Below the pieces are notes generated by a model, which had not been told where the DNA came from, made no database searches, and was given only the letters and a program-made list of their open reading frames with translations. From Musa acuminata AAA Group (Eukaryota; Streptophyta; Magnoliopsida; Zingiberales; Musaceae), in assembly GCF_036884655.1 (NCBI RefSeq), contig NC_088330.1, forward strand, positions 36,252,501 to 36,316,500: DNA of 64,000 nt, read 5' to 3'. The position numbers and the translations under genes were made by a program. Below are positions 1 through 13,658 of this stretch, one piece after another (the stretch's first letter is position 1; each line of letters starts with the position of its first letter).

Positions 1-981
1 AAGACTTTTCCTTATTTTATTATGAGTTGGTACTATCCTTCAATGTTTGAGAATTTTAGTTTTTTTAGTAACCCCACACATTCATCTCAATGACACTAAC
101 TTTATTATATGCTATCTTCTAGTTTTCATCATTCTGATACACAAAGCATGAAATTGGGTCACATTATGATCATACCATTCCCAAGGCCTCTCTCAATTTG
201 AAGTATCCTATGTTAACTCTAGCATATGCTTACATTCAACAAGACCCTGATTAACTTCAAGACTGTGTGGGTCTTACTCTTATATATTTCCGATGGTTAG
301 CCTTCAAATGGGTCACATTAAACTAAGTATAGAACCATGAAATCTGAACTGCAAATGTCACTTTTAAACTCTAGTTAATTGTATAAATCATATACTGCTC
401 AAGTAAAAGATTAGGTGTCCTAAATAGTCATTAAATAATTTGAGTTCCTAATGAATAGCCCCATTAGCATGCTTAATTCTCTCTGATGTTAAATAACAGG
501 TGTCTTATCGTTGGAACATCGTTGTAGTTAATATAACTGCTGCTAGTGCCAGAATAGCTCTTATTGTGCCATCAACAACATGCATGCAGAAAATTAATAG
601 TGTACAAGTACAACCCATCAAAACAGCTAAACCAGTTTTTCTCTCGCAAATAGATCTTCAGTTTTAACATTCTGAGTTAGATTTTGCACCCCAATAAAAT
701 TGGTTAATATCAAATGTCAATTAAGTCCATGCAAGAGTATAAGGTCATAGGTAAAAGAATATGAGGCTTACTGCACAAGAGAAATATTGATCAGAACTCA
801 TTCCAATCAGATAGTAATATCATAAGATCCACTCTTCATTTGAACTTTGTGGAATGTAGCTAAGAATCAGATATGCATAAGCACATAGATCCTATCACTA
901 CAATCAGAACTCACATAAGAACAGATGTACGACAAATACAATATGAAAATTCTAGATAATTAATATGATGAAAGAAACTAC
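1..981 (-). other. Intron of the SRF receptor gene, running off the left edge
   Basis: AT-rich sequence downstream (in gene direction) of the donor at 978-981. I see no SRF kinase motif or other coding segment on either strand. It is best read as intron leading to kinase exons outside the window. Confidence 0.6.
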
Positions 982-3900
982 CTGTAAAATCATTGCCTCC
1001 TAGAGGCGTAAATGATCTGTTCTGGCTGAGTTGTTCGTCAATATGATGGGATGAACCTGAAGATCTTCGCTTAACCAGAGCCATTAAAATGAGAGCCACA
1101 ACTAATACAGAAATCACTATCACAGCGATGACTGCACCTTTCAGGCCTGAATTTTGTTTCCCTTTCTCAACCGCGGATGAGCTTGTGTCATTATTATCTG
1201 CAGCTTTAGCCATACCTGGAGGTGCTGGTCGAGATGACCAAGAATTTCCACCAACCCTTATGAAACGATAACCATCAGAAAGATTCAAAAAAGCATAAAA
1301 TCTGCTGAAACCAAAAAATAAAGCAGCAAAAATGCAAAATTGTACTCACTTGAGATTATGTATACTTTTCAATTTGTTTGGAATCCAGCCAGTGAACTTG
1401 TTGTTCTGAATATTCCTGGTGGCATAACAGGAAAACCTAGTTGGAAATTGCTCAGATAACTGGAAAGTATGCTGATTCTTCAATCATTTAACATGCTCAG
1501 CACGATCTACTCAGCAGTAAGATATGAGAAAATATACTAAAAATAGGGTGAACAGTTTGTTGGCAAATGCACAATAAAATACTGAATGATACCTCCTATT
1601 TTATACTACGAAGAGCTGGATGCCTCTTGTTTAAGTTTTTTTTTCTTATCCACCTGAGACCCTGCTCATGTAAGTGCATAATATTTCTAAAATTAACTGT
1701 GGTATGTCATTGGTAAGTCCTGAAATCCTTATAATTCTTGTAGAGTTGACAATATGTTACTTTTTTGTCTTCCACTGCTTAAAAGCATTCTTAATAATTC
1801 ATATTAATTTCCAATATAAGCATCTGAAGGATACTACTAAGCATATAATCATTTTAACTTGATAATAAAAACTAAAAGTAGTCTTAGAATCAAACTTCTC
1901 CGAAATTAGCATAAATGTTTGCAATCATGAGAATGCAATTACTTCTTATGTTGAATTAAGTAAAAACACTATTATCGTCCAGGAAATTTCTTCTCGGGGT
2001 AATTTAACTACACATGGTATGTAGTTACAATTCAAACTTTACATCATCTGATCCTCAAGCAGATGAAAGGGGCACAAAACTAATAACTTACAGGTCTTCT
2101 AGAGAAAGAGTGGAAAGAACGTCAAGTGAACCACTAAATTGATTGTTCTCTAAATTCCTGTAATCAAAAGACAGAAAATATTCATTTAAAAAGAACTCAA
2201 TAAGACAGATCGAAGGAAAACTTCAGTTCCTTACAAAGTTTTGAGATGTGTGAGAGATCCAAAGCTTTGTGGCAAGCTACCTGAGAAGCGGTTAAATGAG
2301 AGATCCCTGACATCATAACTTGAGCTTAGCAACAAAAGAATATGACCATATGCACAAAGATCATACATAGAAACCAAGAGTCTTGTGTAAATGCATATTT
2401 TCCATGTAAGTATTAGATTCAAACAAAACCACTAGTTTTGACTAATGAAGCTAGAACAGAAATTCTATCACATGGAAAAGCAATGCTATGCCAACACTGG
2501 CAGGTGACTATGCTTGGTGTTGGACAATCACTTCCTCACTAATTCTGATGGCTTATTTGAAAGATCACATGAATGGTCAAGTAAACAATCTATATTCTCA
2601 CGTATGGTTAGGTGAACCCAAGACAGATGAAGAATTGTAATTCCACCTTCACATGAATATTGTAAAAATATAAGACAGGTGAACAACATAAATACACAAA
2701 CTGATACGTCTTACTGACATTTATCATTTTTCAACCCACACATTTCTTGTCCTATCTATAAACCCTCACCGATCCACAATGCAAAATTGCAAAGAACCAA
2801 AATGCAGCACCATAAACCCATCATATTCATCCCAACATTTCCACAAAAATAAAACTCCATAACTTACATAAAGCATCATAAAACTATATAATGCTCATAA
2901 GGTTTCAGATAGGGATATCAAATCATTTGGTATGAGTCATATATCACCATTCTGACATTCTGACCATGCACCACTAGATTGATCTTCATTGTCCTCATGC
3001 CAATGAATAGATGGACTACACATTTATGGTGGCCAATAGTCCCCGGTAATCGCACATCGAGGCAATGTTGGGTTAGACTGATGTGTTTAACCATCCAAGC
3101 CTACTATAATAAATTGCATTTAAGCATTCAAGATCATGTGGTTTAGGCACATGTAATATAAGTTAGTTATTGGGTTACTGAATGAACTTAAAAACCTATT
3201 GAAGATAAACTTTCATAGAAATGTGTTATTAGCTTATGATATTGTTTTGATTGATGATAATCTAGTTGAGATTGATTCTATAATTAAGCAATGGAGGCAA
3301 ATATTAGACCAATGGTGTCTTTAATTTCAAACAAGTAATCTAGTTTTTATCTCTTATTCTCGTCGTCATTTTCCAATTTATACTTTTTGTTTTACACTTT
3401 GTTTTCCGATTTATTTCAACATGGAAATATCAACAAATATTTACATAATCAAACCCAAAAATTATCCATTTTCTTGATCTGGTTTGTAGTGGTGGTGGTG
3501 AAATGATGGCACGGTGGAAAATATGGTGATGGTTAATGGTAGTGGTGATGATGATGGTGGTGGTTGAAATGGAGCTATCAATGGTAGGGTAGATGGTTGT
3601 AGAGGTTGTAGTGATGTTGTAACGGGAATGGAGGTGTCATGGTGATGATGGTGGCAACAATGGTGGTAGCAATGGTGAAGGTAATGACTAATGGCAAATG
3701 TGGTATATAGCAACAACAATAGCAGTTGCGGTGATTGGCTTTGGGGTAGTTGTGAAGGCGGCATAGGGAATTTAGTAGAAGCTAGGAGTGGCCAAAAATG
3801 ATGCCCCAATCAGCCAAAATTCAAATATCATTTTACAAAAAATGTTTTTACACATACATCCTTGAAAATTACGGAAGTAGCATATTTGTCATTATAAATC

Positions 3901-6900
3901 TTAATATCTACAGATGTCACTGTCATAACATCCATCAAGAAAGCTCACCTTAACATCAGTTTGCTTAAGTTAAACAAGTATATAAAAATATATATGATAC
4001 CCACCCCTAGTGTTGTTAATATCACAATGAGTTTCCAAAGGGCATTAACACAAATTAAAGTTCCAACTAAAAGGTAACTTATAGCAGATAGCTATGTTTG
4101 ACTATAATGATACACATGCAAGTTTTTAGATTTTGGAAAAAATTAGGATAAATATAAACGTCAATAATTTTGGAAGATATATATGCATTTTTTTCTTAAA
4201 GATATTGGTCATGTGCAACCTAGATCCAATTTTTGGACATGTCTTTTCAAGATTGAACCCAATACAATATTTGGTTTTTTTTTCTATTTACAACATTCTA
4301 ATTGCGGAATATATAAAACATAATTTGAATTATCCATGTAGGCAACCCCAAATAGTTGGGACTTACGGATTTATTATTGTTGTTGTTTTTGTTGCAACAT
4401 TCTCCTTACAGGAAGTGATGGGGTTAAATTAAACCATCATTTTTTTTGGAAAATTCAGTGAGAAGTACTCTAAAATCTAAATACATAACTATTGCGACTC
4501 TATATCATTTTACACAAATTGATTAATACCATGTCAGTAAATAACCTAATGGTATAACTTTTAAAATGTAATGAGATCAACTAGTGAAGACAAGTAACAA
4601 ATACATATTGTTGCTAGAAAAATAAAAGCTACCAAGTCATAAGTCATTGGCAACAATGTAGCAAAAGTAACTTCTTCATTTCAAATAAATATAGAGATTG
4701 TAATATATATAAAAATCAAACAGCAGCAATCTTACAGTAGTGAGAGACTAGGGAGCTTTCCGAACATATCAGTCAACTGTCCACTTAGCTGGTTATTGGC
4801 AAGATTTCTGCAATCCACCATGAAATGACTAACTACTAAAAGGCACTGATGCAAATGAGAACATATGCTATTAAACTAAAACTCTTCTTACAAATATTTT
4901 AGGTCAGACATCTGAGAAATTGAATATGGAATCCCACCAGTAAGTCCGTTTCCAGCAAGATTTCTGGATACATAAAAATATATCAAAACTTGAATAAACA
5001 TTGCTATCTCAGTTATATGTAAGAAATGTAACTACACAAAGGATTGAACTCTAATTGGCAAATACAATGTTCTAATAACAACTACAAAGGAAAGTTAGAG
5101 TAGATAAGTGCAAATTTCACTTAACCCTTTATGTTCCTTTAAAATGCACAACAAAATAAACTAATTGCTAGCTTGATAATAAATCTGATCCGTACATAAT
5201 TTTTTATGTGTGACTTACATATATGTGACGTTTGGTGGAAGCTGGTAAGGTATATCACCATTGAGATTGTTCTTGCTCAAGTCACTGTACTAAGACAAAG
5301 AAAAAACATGCTAAGTTGCAACCTCAAAATGTCTAAAGAAATAGCAAGTTAGTCCTTACAAATAAGTTACTGAAGTCAAGCTCGCTAGTTGGTAGCCCAT
5401 TGTACCAGTCAATCCAAGACCTGAGAGTTTGCTGGTTGACACAAAGTAAAATTTTATGCAGTCAAGTGCCTTCTGAAAACTAATGACAAAAAATATAAAG
5501 CATCTTTCATTAACTTCCTACCAAAATACTGAGTAAAAAAGGTAATTATCTTAAGCACACATTTGAAAATGAACCTCAATAGCAGATATACAAAAACAGT
5601 AGAGCCTATAAACCTCTTCTATGGATAAACAATACATGTTTCTTTTCCAAATCAATACCTTTCTGAGTGAGTTTGTTATTTATTATTAAGTTACATAAAT
5701 AAGCATAATCCAGAAGCCTTGCTTTCTTCATAGTATAAGTTATTTTTAAGAGAAGATTCCTCAGAATGTTTTCAAAATCGATGATATTTTACATTTTTTT
5801 AGCGTCTCTAAGAGCCACAATCCTAAACATGTAGTCAACAAAACTGTGTAATGCTTATGCAGGTTATATCAAAATACTCATCATGAGTGAATAATGTATG
5901 CATGCTTACAACTAAATTTTGAATATTAAATACATCTATATCCAGTTCCTCCACCACCAAGAACTCTAGGTAGATTGGTATAGGTGTCTCATAGTTACAT
6001 CCAGTTCCTCCACAAGAGTAGATTGTTATAGGTATCTCATAGTCAAATTATATATTTACTGTAAAAAGTATAAACAGTTGACAACTGACTTAAGTGAACG
6101 GTAATATGAAAATAATGAAGTTTCAGAAATTGATATGTTTTTTTTTTATTTTTCATGGCAAATTTATTTCAGTACAAATGCTGAAAGAATTAGCCCATGT
6201 CAAAAACTAATCTGCATATGCAACAACATACTTAACGTAAACTGTAAAGATGGTTGCAATGCCACATACTGTTTACCTATAGGCCTTACTTGCAGCAGTT
6301 CAAATGATATGGTGATGACGAAACCAACCAAAGCTAGCCACCATAAGAATCCAAGAAAACAGTTCTTACATCTCTGTCACGGATGACCCAGAGCATTTGA
6401 TGCCTTTCCAATCATTGCCACAGGGGTCACCGCCACCTGAACTCCAACCGGTCAACTTAGAGGGGGAACTTAAGCTGCTATACATAACATTTAAGGCTGA
6501 AACTGCAACAGATATATACAACCATTACTGCAAAAGGAAGAAAGAAGAAAATAAACCATAAAATCTGAAAGAGTTCTGATTCCTAATTCAGTTTCATCGA
6601 TGTACATACATCAACCAGAAACTCCTATAATACTCATTAGTTAAAACAAATGGACACAATGAAACAAATACTTGTCATGAATGGACTGGAACGTAAGAAA
6701 AGAGAGACCGTCCCACACGAGAATATTTTACGAGTATTTCGAGGTCACTCCATTGGCCATTATCGCTAGAAACATAATCAGATCGGTGCCAACCATGAAC
6801 GAAGGCAAGTCACAGAAAACGGAAAGTTAGACGTCTCATTTACCGTCAGATGAATCGGTCGTGCCGCGGACGAGATTGGAGAGCCGCAGAAACAGCAGCA

Positions 6901-6934
6901 GCGGCAGTAGAAGCAGCGGGAGATATGGAGCCAT
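982..6934 (-). CDS. STRUBBELIG-receptor-family (SRF) LRR receptor-like kinase, N-terminal half (partial)
   Basis: Plasma-membrane leucine-rich-repeat receptor-like kinase of the SRF family. Ten exons read on the minus strand: 6844-6934 (start [18 protein letters not shown], a signal peptide), 6370-6502, 5360-5431, 5219-5284, 4892-4963, 4736-4807, 2235-2306, 2092-2157, 1350-1415 and 982-1304. Exon 2 carries the family's cysteine-pair segment [15 protein letters not shown]. The next seven exons are 66 or 72 nt, all in the same phase, each one LRR (for example [15 protein letters not shown] and [15 protein letters not shown]). The last exon encodes a linker with [12 protein letters not shown], a membrane helix ([20 protein letters not shown]) and the start of the juxtamembrane region. 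The donor after GGNDFT at 978-981 shows that the gene continues; no kinase exon is visible in 1-981, so that half is off the edge. The start was chosen for the signal peptide and because exon 1 joins exon 2 in frame. I cannot assign a specific SRF member. Confidence 0.9.
3475..3800. repeat. Low-complexity GGT/GAT-rich tract in an SRF intron
   Basis: About 325 bp dominated by degenerate GGT, GAT and GTG triplets on the plus strand, inside the 2.4 kb intron between the LRR exons at 2306 and 4736. Antisense translation gives a His/Pro/Ser-rich open frame with no domain, so I treat it as a simple-sequence tract. Confidence 0.65.
5935..6045. repeat. Imperfect tandem duplication, unit about 60 bp
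   Basis: Two neighbouring blocks share the words ATCCAGTTCCTCCAC, GTAGATTG, TATAGGT and TCTCATAGT in the same order. It lies in the SRF intron between exons 2 and 3 and has no coding content. Confidence 0.55.
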
Positions 6935-7914
6935 ATTGGGAAGAAAAAATCTAGGGCTTGGGCGATCCTCCCATGGAGATGGGGAGAGCGGGGGTTGGGG
7001 GAATGGGGGAGGAGGATGCCGACGCTCTTCCTCTGAAATCCATTCGCTTCTTTTAAATCTAGAGCTCCGAGACCGGTGTTGGGAGAGGAGGAGGAGCAGG
7101 GGAGCGCCATCGGAGGAGGGGGAACGAAGACGCGCGAGTGGCGGGGAGCCTCCGGTTCTTATGGCTTCTTTGACGTCCCGAACCTTGGCGCTCCTCTGAG
7201 TGCAGTGCACGTGAGCAGTTAAACTCTGATTAGTATTAGCTAATTAGAAATACTTATTGTATTAGTTCACCATTTACTCTATTCTTATCATCTTAACAGG
7301 TTTTAGAAAGTTAAAAGCTGCTACTCATCTGCTGACTGTTAAAAATAATTAATTAATAAATTAATTAACGAATTCGTAAGAAAAATCTTTCTTTTGGGCT
7401 TATTATTGGAGACGCCCCTTTTTCAAGAATATTCTATTAATCATAACCATGGAAATGGTGTTAACCTTATTCATCGATTTATAGGGTGAACAATCCAACT
7501 CCTATGTATGAGATCTACATTATTAGTTACATAGTTACATGTTTTGTCAATTGAGTTAAAATATTTTTAATGTTTTCTAGCAAAACAATGTGAGCAAGTA
7601 AACTAAAAACCCAATGGAAAGTAACTCATCTAAAAAATAGAATTTTAAATATATATCATTATTTATTTATGAAAAATAAAATAATAACCTATACTCTTTT
7701 GTTGGATTTTCAACTAGTAATTATTTTCATAAAATTTTTTTTTTAAATAATAGTTTTTCTAGAAAATACTCATATTTTGAATATTTCTCAATCGTTATCC
7801 CTATTTTACTTTTTTTTTTTGCAAACAGTGTCGTAAATTTAAAAAAATTACTATTTTTTACCCTTTTTTTTATCATTTCTCTTTGATTGTCATTTTTCAC
7901 ATATCATTAATATC
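6935..7914. promoter_or_regulatory. SRF 5' leader/promoter, then AT-rich spacer
   Basis: The first roughly 270 bp upstream of the SRF start are GC-rich and C/T-rich on the minus strand, as in many plant 5' leaders. They make overlapping open frames on both strands that match nothing I know. From about 7210 the sequence becomes strongly AT-rich with no gene. No unambiguous TATA box was assigned. Confidence 0.45.
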
Positions 7915-8120
7915 AAGGTATGCCGTATCGAAGTGTACCACTCGTACCGGATGGTACGTACCGGTCCGACAGGTTACCGATACACGAATCGCCCGGTATC
8001 GTTACAGTGCTATAGTGTTATACTGTAGCACTGCTATAGAAAAAAATAAAAAAATATTCGGTATGCCCTGATGTACCGCTCGGTACATTGGTACCGTACC
8101 ATACCAAGCCCATTTGGATC
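7915..8120 (+). mobile_element. GGTACC-rich foldback (MITE-like) element, copy 1, 3'-truncated
   Basis: Copy 1 of a dispersed non-coding repeat. It opens with AAGGTATGCCGTATCG and is dense in GGTACC/CGGTAC words. It contains a run of A's followed by ATTCGGTATGCCCTGATGTA and ends near GTACCATACCAAGCC. The second copy at 37,673-37,933 has the same orientation and order. Its left part is roughly complementary to its right part, so a single strand could fold back. Relative to copy 2 it lacks the last roughly 25 bp with the right terminal inverted repeat. No open frame or transposase is present. Confidence 0.6.
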
Positions 8121-9690
8121 ATTTACTGTGTTTTTAAATTAGTTTTATAATACTTATAATAATCATTTTTTAGACTATTGTAAATACTTAATTGACTCAT
8201 AATATAATATATCAAATGGTTTCTAATGTGTTTTGATTTTATTTTACTTATTTATAATATTTTTATTGTGGTGGCCAAAACATTATAAACATATAATTTT
8301 TTTTTGAGATAATTTATATATATTTTTAAATTAGGGATACTATATAAAAAAATAAAAATATACCAATTGTGAAATACTAAAAATGTGAGTATTTAATTAA
8401 AAAATATCCCAAAAAACCTAACATTAAAAATTTGAGCTTAGATTGACTATGGATAGTGACAATTGAATTAAATACTTAGAAAGCATAAATTAGCTCACAG
8501 TAGATTCACAAAATTATATTCATATCAATATGATATGAGAAATATTATAACTAGAAGCATGATCTTAGTCATCAGAATAATAACAAAATAATCATATCAG
8601 CATTCATCTAACAAAAAAAATATTTAAGAAATATTTTTTTATTATGTGAAATATTCTCTCGAGTTGCTAACGGTCAAATACGGATTGATTATAAAAGATA
8701 ATTCAAGACACAATTATCGATGTTTGACATATCTTACCTCGATAATCCTCTTAATCCATCTCATGTCTAATTTGATCATCAAAAGAACTGCATCAGAAAT
8801 CCCCACTTCACATTGGTCTTCGATGTGGGTCGAACGTCACATAAATTAAGAGACTCTTAACACAAGTCGAGTTGGTCCAATGTTCTACGTTGACCGGTCT
8901 TGTCTCCGTCACAATCACAATGCGAGATTTAATAATTACAGTTTAAAATATAAATTATATTAAAACTTAACTTTAATGGAAAACCTTTACGAAGCTTCCC
9001 TTTATATTCTCCTTATAGTCAATTGTATTGTCTTGGTTTAAATTCAACAAACACCATGCAAATGTCTGACTCGTTAGCCATTCTATCATTTAATCTAATT
9101 AAAGAATATATAAATATAAGCTTAGCATTTGATAAAAAAATTATCGATTTATCATAATAAATCCTGCTTTCATTTTTGACATTTATAAATGTACTTCAAC
9201 ATTCTAACCTTTTAAGAGTATGTGTTTTATTTAAATAGTAAGTTTACAGAAATTTCACATATATTGATATAATAATATTTTTATCATTATAAATTTTAAT
9301 TTGCCTTCAAACATTAATATTCACCGATCATCAAGAAAATCCAGGACAATCTCTTCTGAACTCTAACTAAAATCTAAAATACTCTCGATATTAATATACC
9401 TGAAGATTTCAATTAAATAGAAAGTGTTTAACTATAACCCTTTAAAAGCAATATATGCGAAACTTATATATATATATATATATCCCGGAAAGATCAACGG
9501 GATCTCCTCCAGAATATGCATGCAAGCTGGCGATTTAATCGGGGCATCAATACGGCGAGGAAACGAGCTTAACGGACCCGCGTCCGCCGACCACGCCGAC
9601 CAAAAAAAGTAATTAAACATGACGTAAAAAATCCATCCCAGAAAATAAAAGATAAATAAAAACTCGAGTAAACGGCTGCAAGGAGACCGA
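8121..9690. other. AT-rich intergenic DNA, no gene seen
   Basis: Low-GC spacer between the foldback element and the Raf-like kinase promoter. It holds scattered A/T runs and a short TA run near 9466-9482. The open frames here are short and look like chance. Confidence 0.5.
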
Positions 9691-9691
9691 G

Positions 9692-9694
<3 letters not shown>

Positions 9695-9730
<36 letters not shown>
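9695..9730 (+). repeat. (GA)n microsatellite upstream of the Raf-like kinase gene
   Basis: About 15 GA units about 600 bp before the start codon, just before a C/T-rich stretch likely to be the promoter or first untranslated exon. GA/CT tracts near plant transcription starts are common; a regulatory role here is only inferred. Confidence 0.8.
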
Positions 9731-9731
<1 letters not shown>

Positions 9732-9916
9732 AGGAAACGACTCGCTCTTCGCTCACTCCGTGGTCGTCGTGTCCCTCTCCGGTCCTCCAAGAAAGGGGTC
9801 ACAAGTGCTCACCTACTCGCTGTTCCTCCTCGTCTTCCCCCATCCCCGCCTTGCGCGCTCGCGATCCTGGCTTGTTCCTCGGTCTTTATCTCGGGAGATA
9901 ATTTCTCTCGATAGAG

Positions 9917-10241
9917 GTAAGTCCCGTCGAAATCCGTCGCCCCTCGGCCGAGACTGGTTGGTTTTCATGGAGTCTTCGATCGTTTCCCCGCTGAATGCTT
10001 GCTGTTTTTCTGTGATTTGGTTTCTATTTCCCTTGTGGAGTTTATCGTAGGTGTTGCGTCTAGATGTAGTGGATTCGGAGGTAATCAACTCGGTTTTGTC
10101 GGTAATTCTTGAAACAAGCGGAAAAGTGGTGCCTCGATTCTTGTTGATTTCGTCTCACTTTGTGGCTGTGTGTGTGGATTTGGTCGAAAGTTGAGATTTT
10201 GTGTATAAGACGAAGCGAAAACTGGATTGATTTGGTTCTAG
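9917..10241 (+). other. Probable 5'-UTR intron of the Raf-like kinase gene
   Basis: A strong donor (AGAG|GTAAGT) at 9917 and a plausible acceptor (TTGGTTCTAG) ending at 10241 bracket a T/G-rich segment before the coding start at 10331. Inferred from splice consensus only. A short upstream ATG frame of five codons (10269-10286, ending in TGA) would remain in the leader if the inference is right. Confidence 0.45.
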
Positions 10242-10330
10242 GTTCTTGGGACTTGCATTGAAGCTCGAATGCTGGGGTCTGTGTGAAGATTGGGGCTTGG
10301 CTCATCGGAACGGGTTTGTCCGGATCAGAG

Positions 10331-13300
10331 ATGTTGGAAGGCCCCAGATTTCCTGGAATCATGGGTAGCGTTGGAGGGATCGACAACGGAAGCAGCTTCT
10401 ATGATATGGCGTACTATCGGAAGCTCGGGGAGGGCTCCAACATGTCGATTGATAGCATCAACAGCATGCAGACTAGCGTCAATGGTGGATCCATGGCTAT
10501 GTCAAGGGACGCCAGTAGCGTTGGGTCGAGTGACTCGCGTACCGGCATCCTCAACCACCCCGGTCTCCGCCAGATTGCCACCCCGAATTACTCTGTTGAC
10601 CACAGTGTCGCCCGACCTGGCAGGGTTAACCCGGGGCTGACTGGTGATGCATTGGTACATGCCCTGTTGGACATGCGACACCCCACGGAGACTCTGCAGG
10701 GTTATGAGGAGTGGACCATTGATCTTAACAAGCTCAATATGGGTCTGCCCTTTGCTCAAGGGGCTTTTGGGAAGCTCTACAAGGGTACCTACAATGGAGA
10801 AGATGTAGCTATTAAGCTGCTGGAGAGGCCAGATAATGACCTAGAAAGAGCACAATTGATGGAGCAGCAGTTTGTGCAGGAGGTTATGATGCTGGCCACT
10901 CTGAAGCATCCGAATATTGTGAGGTTGATCGGGGCTTGTAGGAAGCCTGTTGTGTGGTGCATTGTAACTGAGTATGCTAAGGGTGGTTCCGTGAGGCAGT
11001 TCTTGATGAAGAGACAGAACAGGTCAGTGCCACTTAGGCTTGCAGTAAGACAGGCTCTTGACGTCGCAAGGGGAATGGCCTACGTTCATGGGCTAGGTTT
11101 CATTCACAGGGATCTCAAGTCAGACAATCTTCTGATTTTCACAGACAAATCAATAAAGATTGCTGATTTTGGAGTGGCTCGTATCGAGGTGAAAACTGAA
11201 GGGATGACGCCGGAGACTGGAACTTACCGTTGGATGGCTCCGTAAGTGAATAATTCTACTTTCTTGATGTATCATCATGACAATTTCTTAAGAAGTTCTG
11301 TTTGCAATTTATGTTCTAGTTCTGCTTGACCTGCTACATAAATTTTGGAAGATGGTTCAAATAAAACTTCTTACTGTATATTTAGGTTATAATTTATAAG
11401 TTAAGCTTTTGGATATAGATGGAGAAAGTATAATTGATAAGATTCTGCCTGCTAGTCTCAATTTCTTTTGTATATATGTGACCAAAAATCCTTCTATGAT
11501 AGCTGCTTGAGATGCTAGGATCTTGTGGTTCCATGAATATATTGTGTATATTCCTGTTCTTGCAAATTAGACCTCCCAATGCTTGTGAGATTTTACCTCT
11601 ACTTTCATATGTTCTGTCATTGTTGGATGTTACTTATATAATTATGCAAATTGTTGAGAATGAATTTTAAGAAATCATGCTTTTGCTATTCTATGTTCTT
11701 GTTTTATAAAATCTGACAAGAAAATTGGAAAAACAAGTTTGATGAAAATCCATTTTCCAGTTTAGCGTGACACCCAATATACAAAAGGTTCCCAGTCTGT
11801 GTAGTTAAAGACAATCAGAAAGCCCCTTAGAATTATTTTTTTAATTTGTTTAAAACTGTGATGTCAAGTTTTGTTTTTCGTAGTATATCTTCCTTTTATA
11901 GGGGATCTTACTATTGGATGAGAAAAATGCAAGGAAGGGAGCTTTTTGCCTCAGAAAATGCAAGAAAGAAAGCCAACTCACACATCTGGTTTGAATTAAT
12001 TTAGGCTTACAGTGTATTACTTGTGTTTCATAGATAATTGATGATCTCATGGTTATATTTTCTATGGTTATGCAAATGTCATCCAACATCTTCTGTGCAT
12101 GTGTGCTTACTTGGTGTCAAGTGCTTTATTTGAGACTACTATTGAGCAGAAAGCTGGTATCGACTGGCAGTACTGATGCCTTTTGTAGTTCTGTTATATT
12201 ATTGTTTTCATATATCTCTTTTGAGGCAAAGCTTATATAAATTGCTCCGTTGGGTTGGCTCATCAACTTGTGTTCCTAAAGTAAAATCTTGAAAATAAAA
12301 TTAATTTGCTGATTAATGAACTTGTTTCTTGAATAATCTTTGATTAGTTAGGCATATGGAACTTTTCTTGATTAGCTTTTGTTGATTCCCTTTTACTGAA
12401 AATTGCGGGTAATGCTTCCAAGGACACGTATATACAGGTTCAGTGTTATGTCTGGTTTTTCTGGAATGGGTTTTTCAACTAACAAAATTTTCTGAGGCTT
12501 CTTTCCTTGTGTCATTAGCTTTGTATATTCTTTATGGTCTTTAACTTCGTTTATTTTTTCTTGAGGTCATAAATTGTTATAAGGAGTCTAGTGGATTGCT
12601 TCAAGTTAGTTTTTCCAGTGTTCGGTTTTACTAATGCAAAAAACTTTTTCAATGGTAAAACTGTGCTGATAGATATATTATATTTATTTCTCATGTCTTA
12701 TTCATTAACTACTGGTCTTCACTTTCGACTCTAGTATGGTGTGATGATCCCGTCTTACCTTGCCAGATACACCATTGCTCTTTGTGTTTAGTAGTATAAC
12801 TTGGCATGCACATTGAATAGGCCCATAATGGTGCACTACATGCAGGCTTTACCATGCATAGATGCCAATAGTAAAATTTAGATTGTTTCTAAACCGGAAA
12901 TTTAAATTCATCAAATCTAATGTAGCATTATGATAGATATGAGATTTGTGAATTTGCAGTTGTATCAGTGGGTTTTTCCCATACAGCAACAAGAAGTTGT
13001 AGGCTGACTCAAGTGCTTCGAATAAAGTGTTTAGTATCTGAGATTGATAAGGGAAATAACCTTTCTCATACCAAGGCTTTCTGAAGTTTTTCTTTTAAAT
13101 CGTCTTATTCTACATGGAACTTCAGATATCACAGTGGGCTATTTTTTTTCAGAAAAAAAGAATAGATATGCAACACAGTACATGAAAAATTATTTTTTTG
13201 ATATTCTGTTCAAAATGTATATTACTTGTTCAAAATGTATATTACTTGTTCAAAATGAATACTTGTAGAAACTTGACTCTCATTTGGTATATTTGTTATA

Positions 13301-13595
13301 TTTCCTACATCTGCTTCAAATTAGTCAATGCAGTTGATGTTTGGTGGTTCCGTTGTTCAACAGAGTTATTTAGGCATATCTGATGCAGTCTATTATGATG
13401 AACTGGATTAAGCTCACTCTAGGATCTTGTGAAACATTGTGTTCCATCTGTTCCTTTGCAGCCTGAAATTTTCTGGCCAGCTTGAGAAACCTTGGTTTTT
13501 TTCTGATGAAAAATATTAATGTGGTAATGAGGCATCATGATCATAATATGTCTGAGCAAGTACAGATAGTTCAGTACCTTATTTGTTTATCTTGT

Positions 13596-13658
<63 letters not shown>

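Noticed and set aside
3462..3809. 115-codon His/Pro-rich minus-strand frame
   Set aside because: It is a translation of a GGT/GAT simple-sequence tract inside an intron and has no domain.
6778..7210. Several overlapping open frames on both strands around the SRF first exon
   Set aside because: Only the frame giving MAPYLP plus a signal peptide joins the next SRF exon in phase; the others are GC-rich shadows of the leader and exon.
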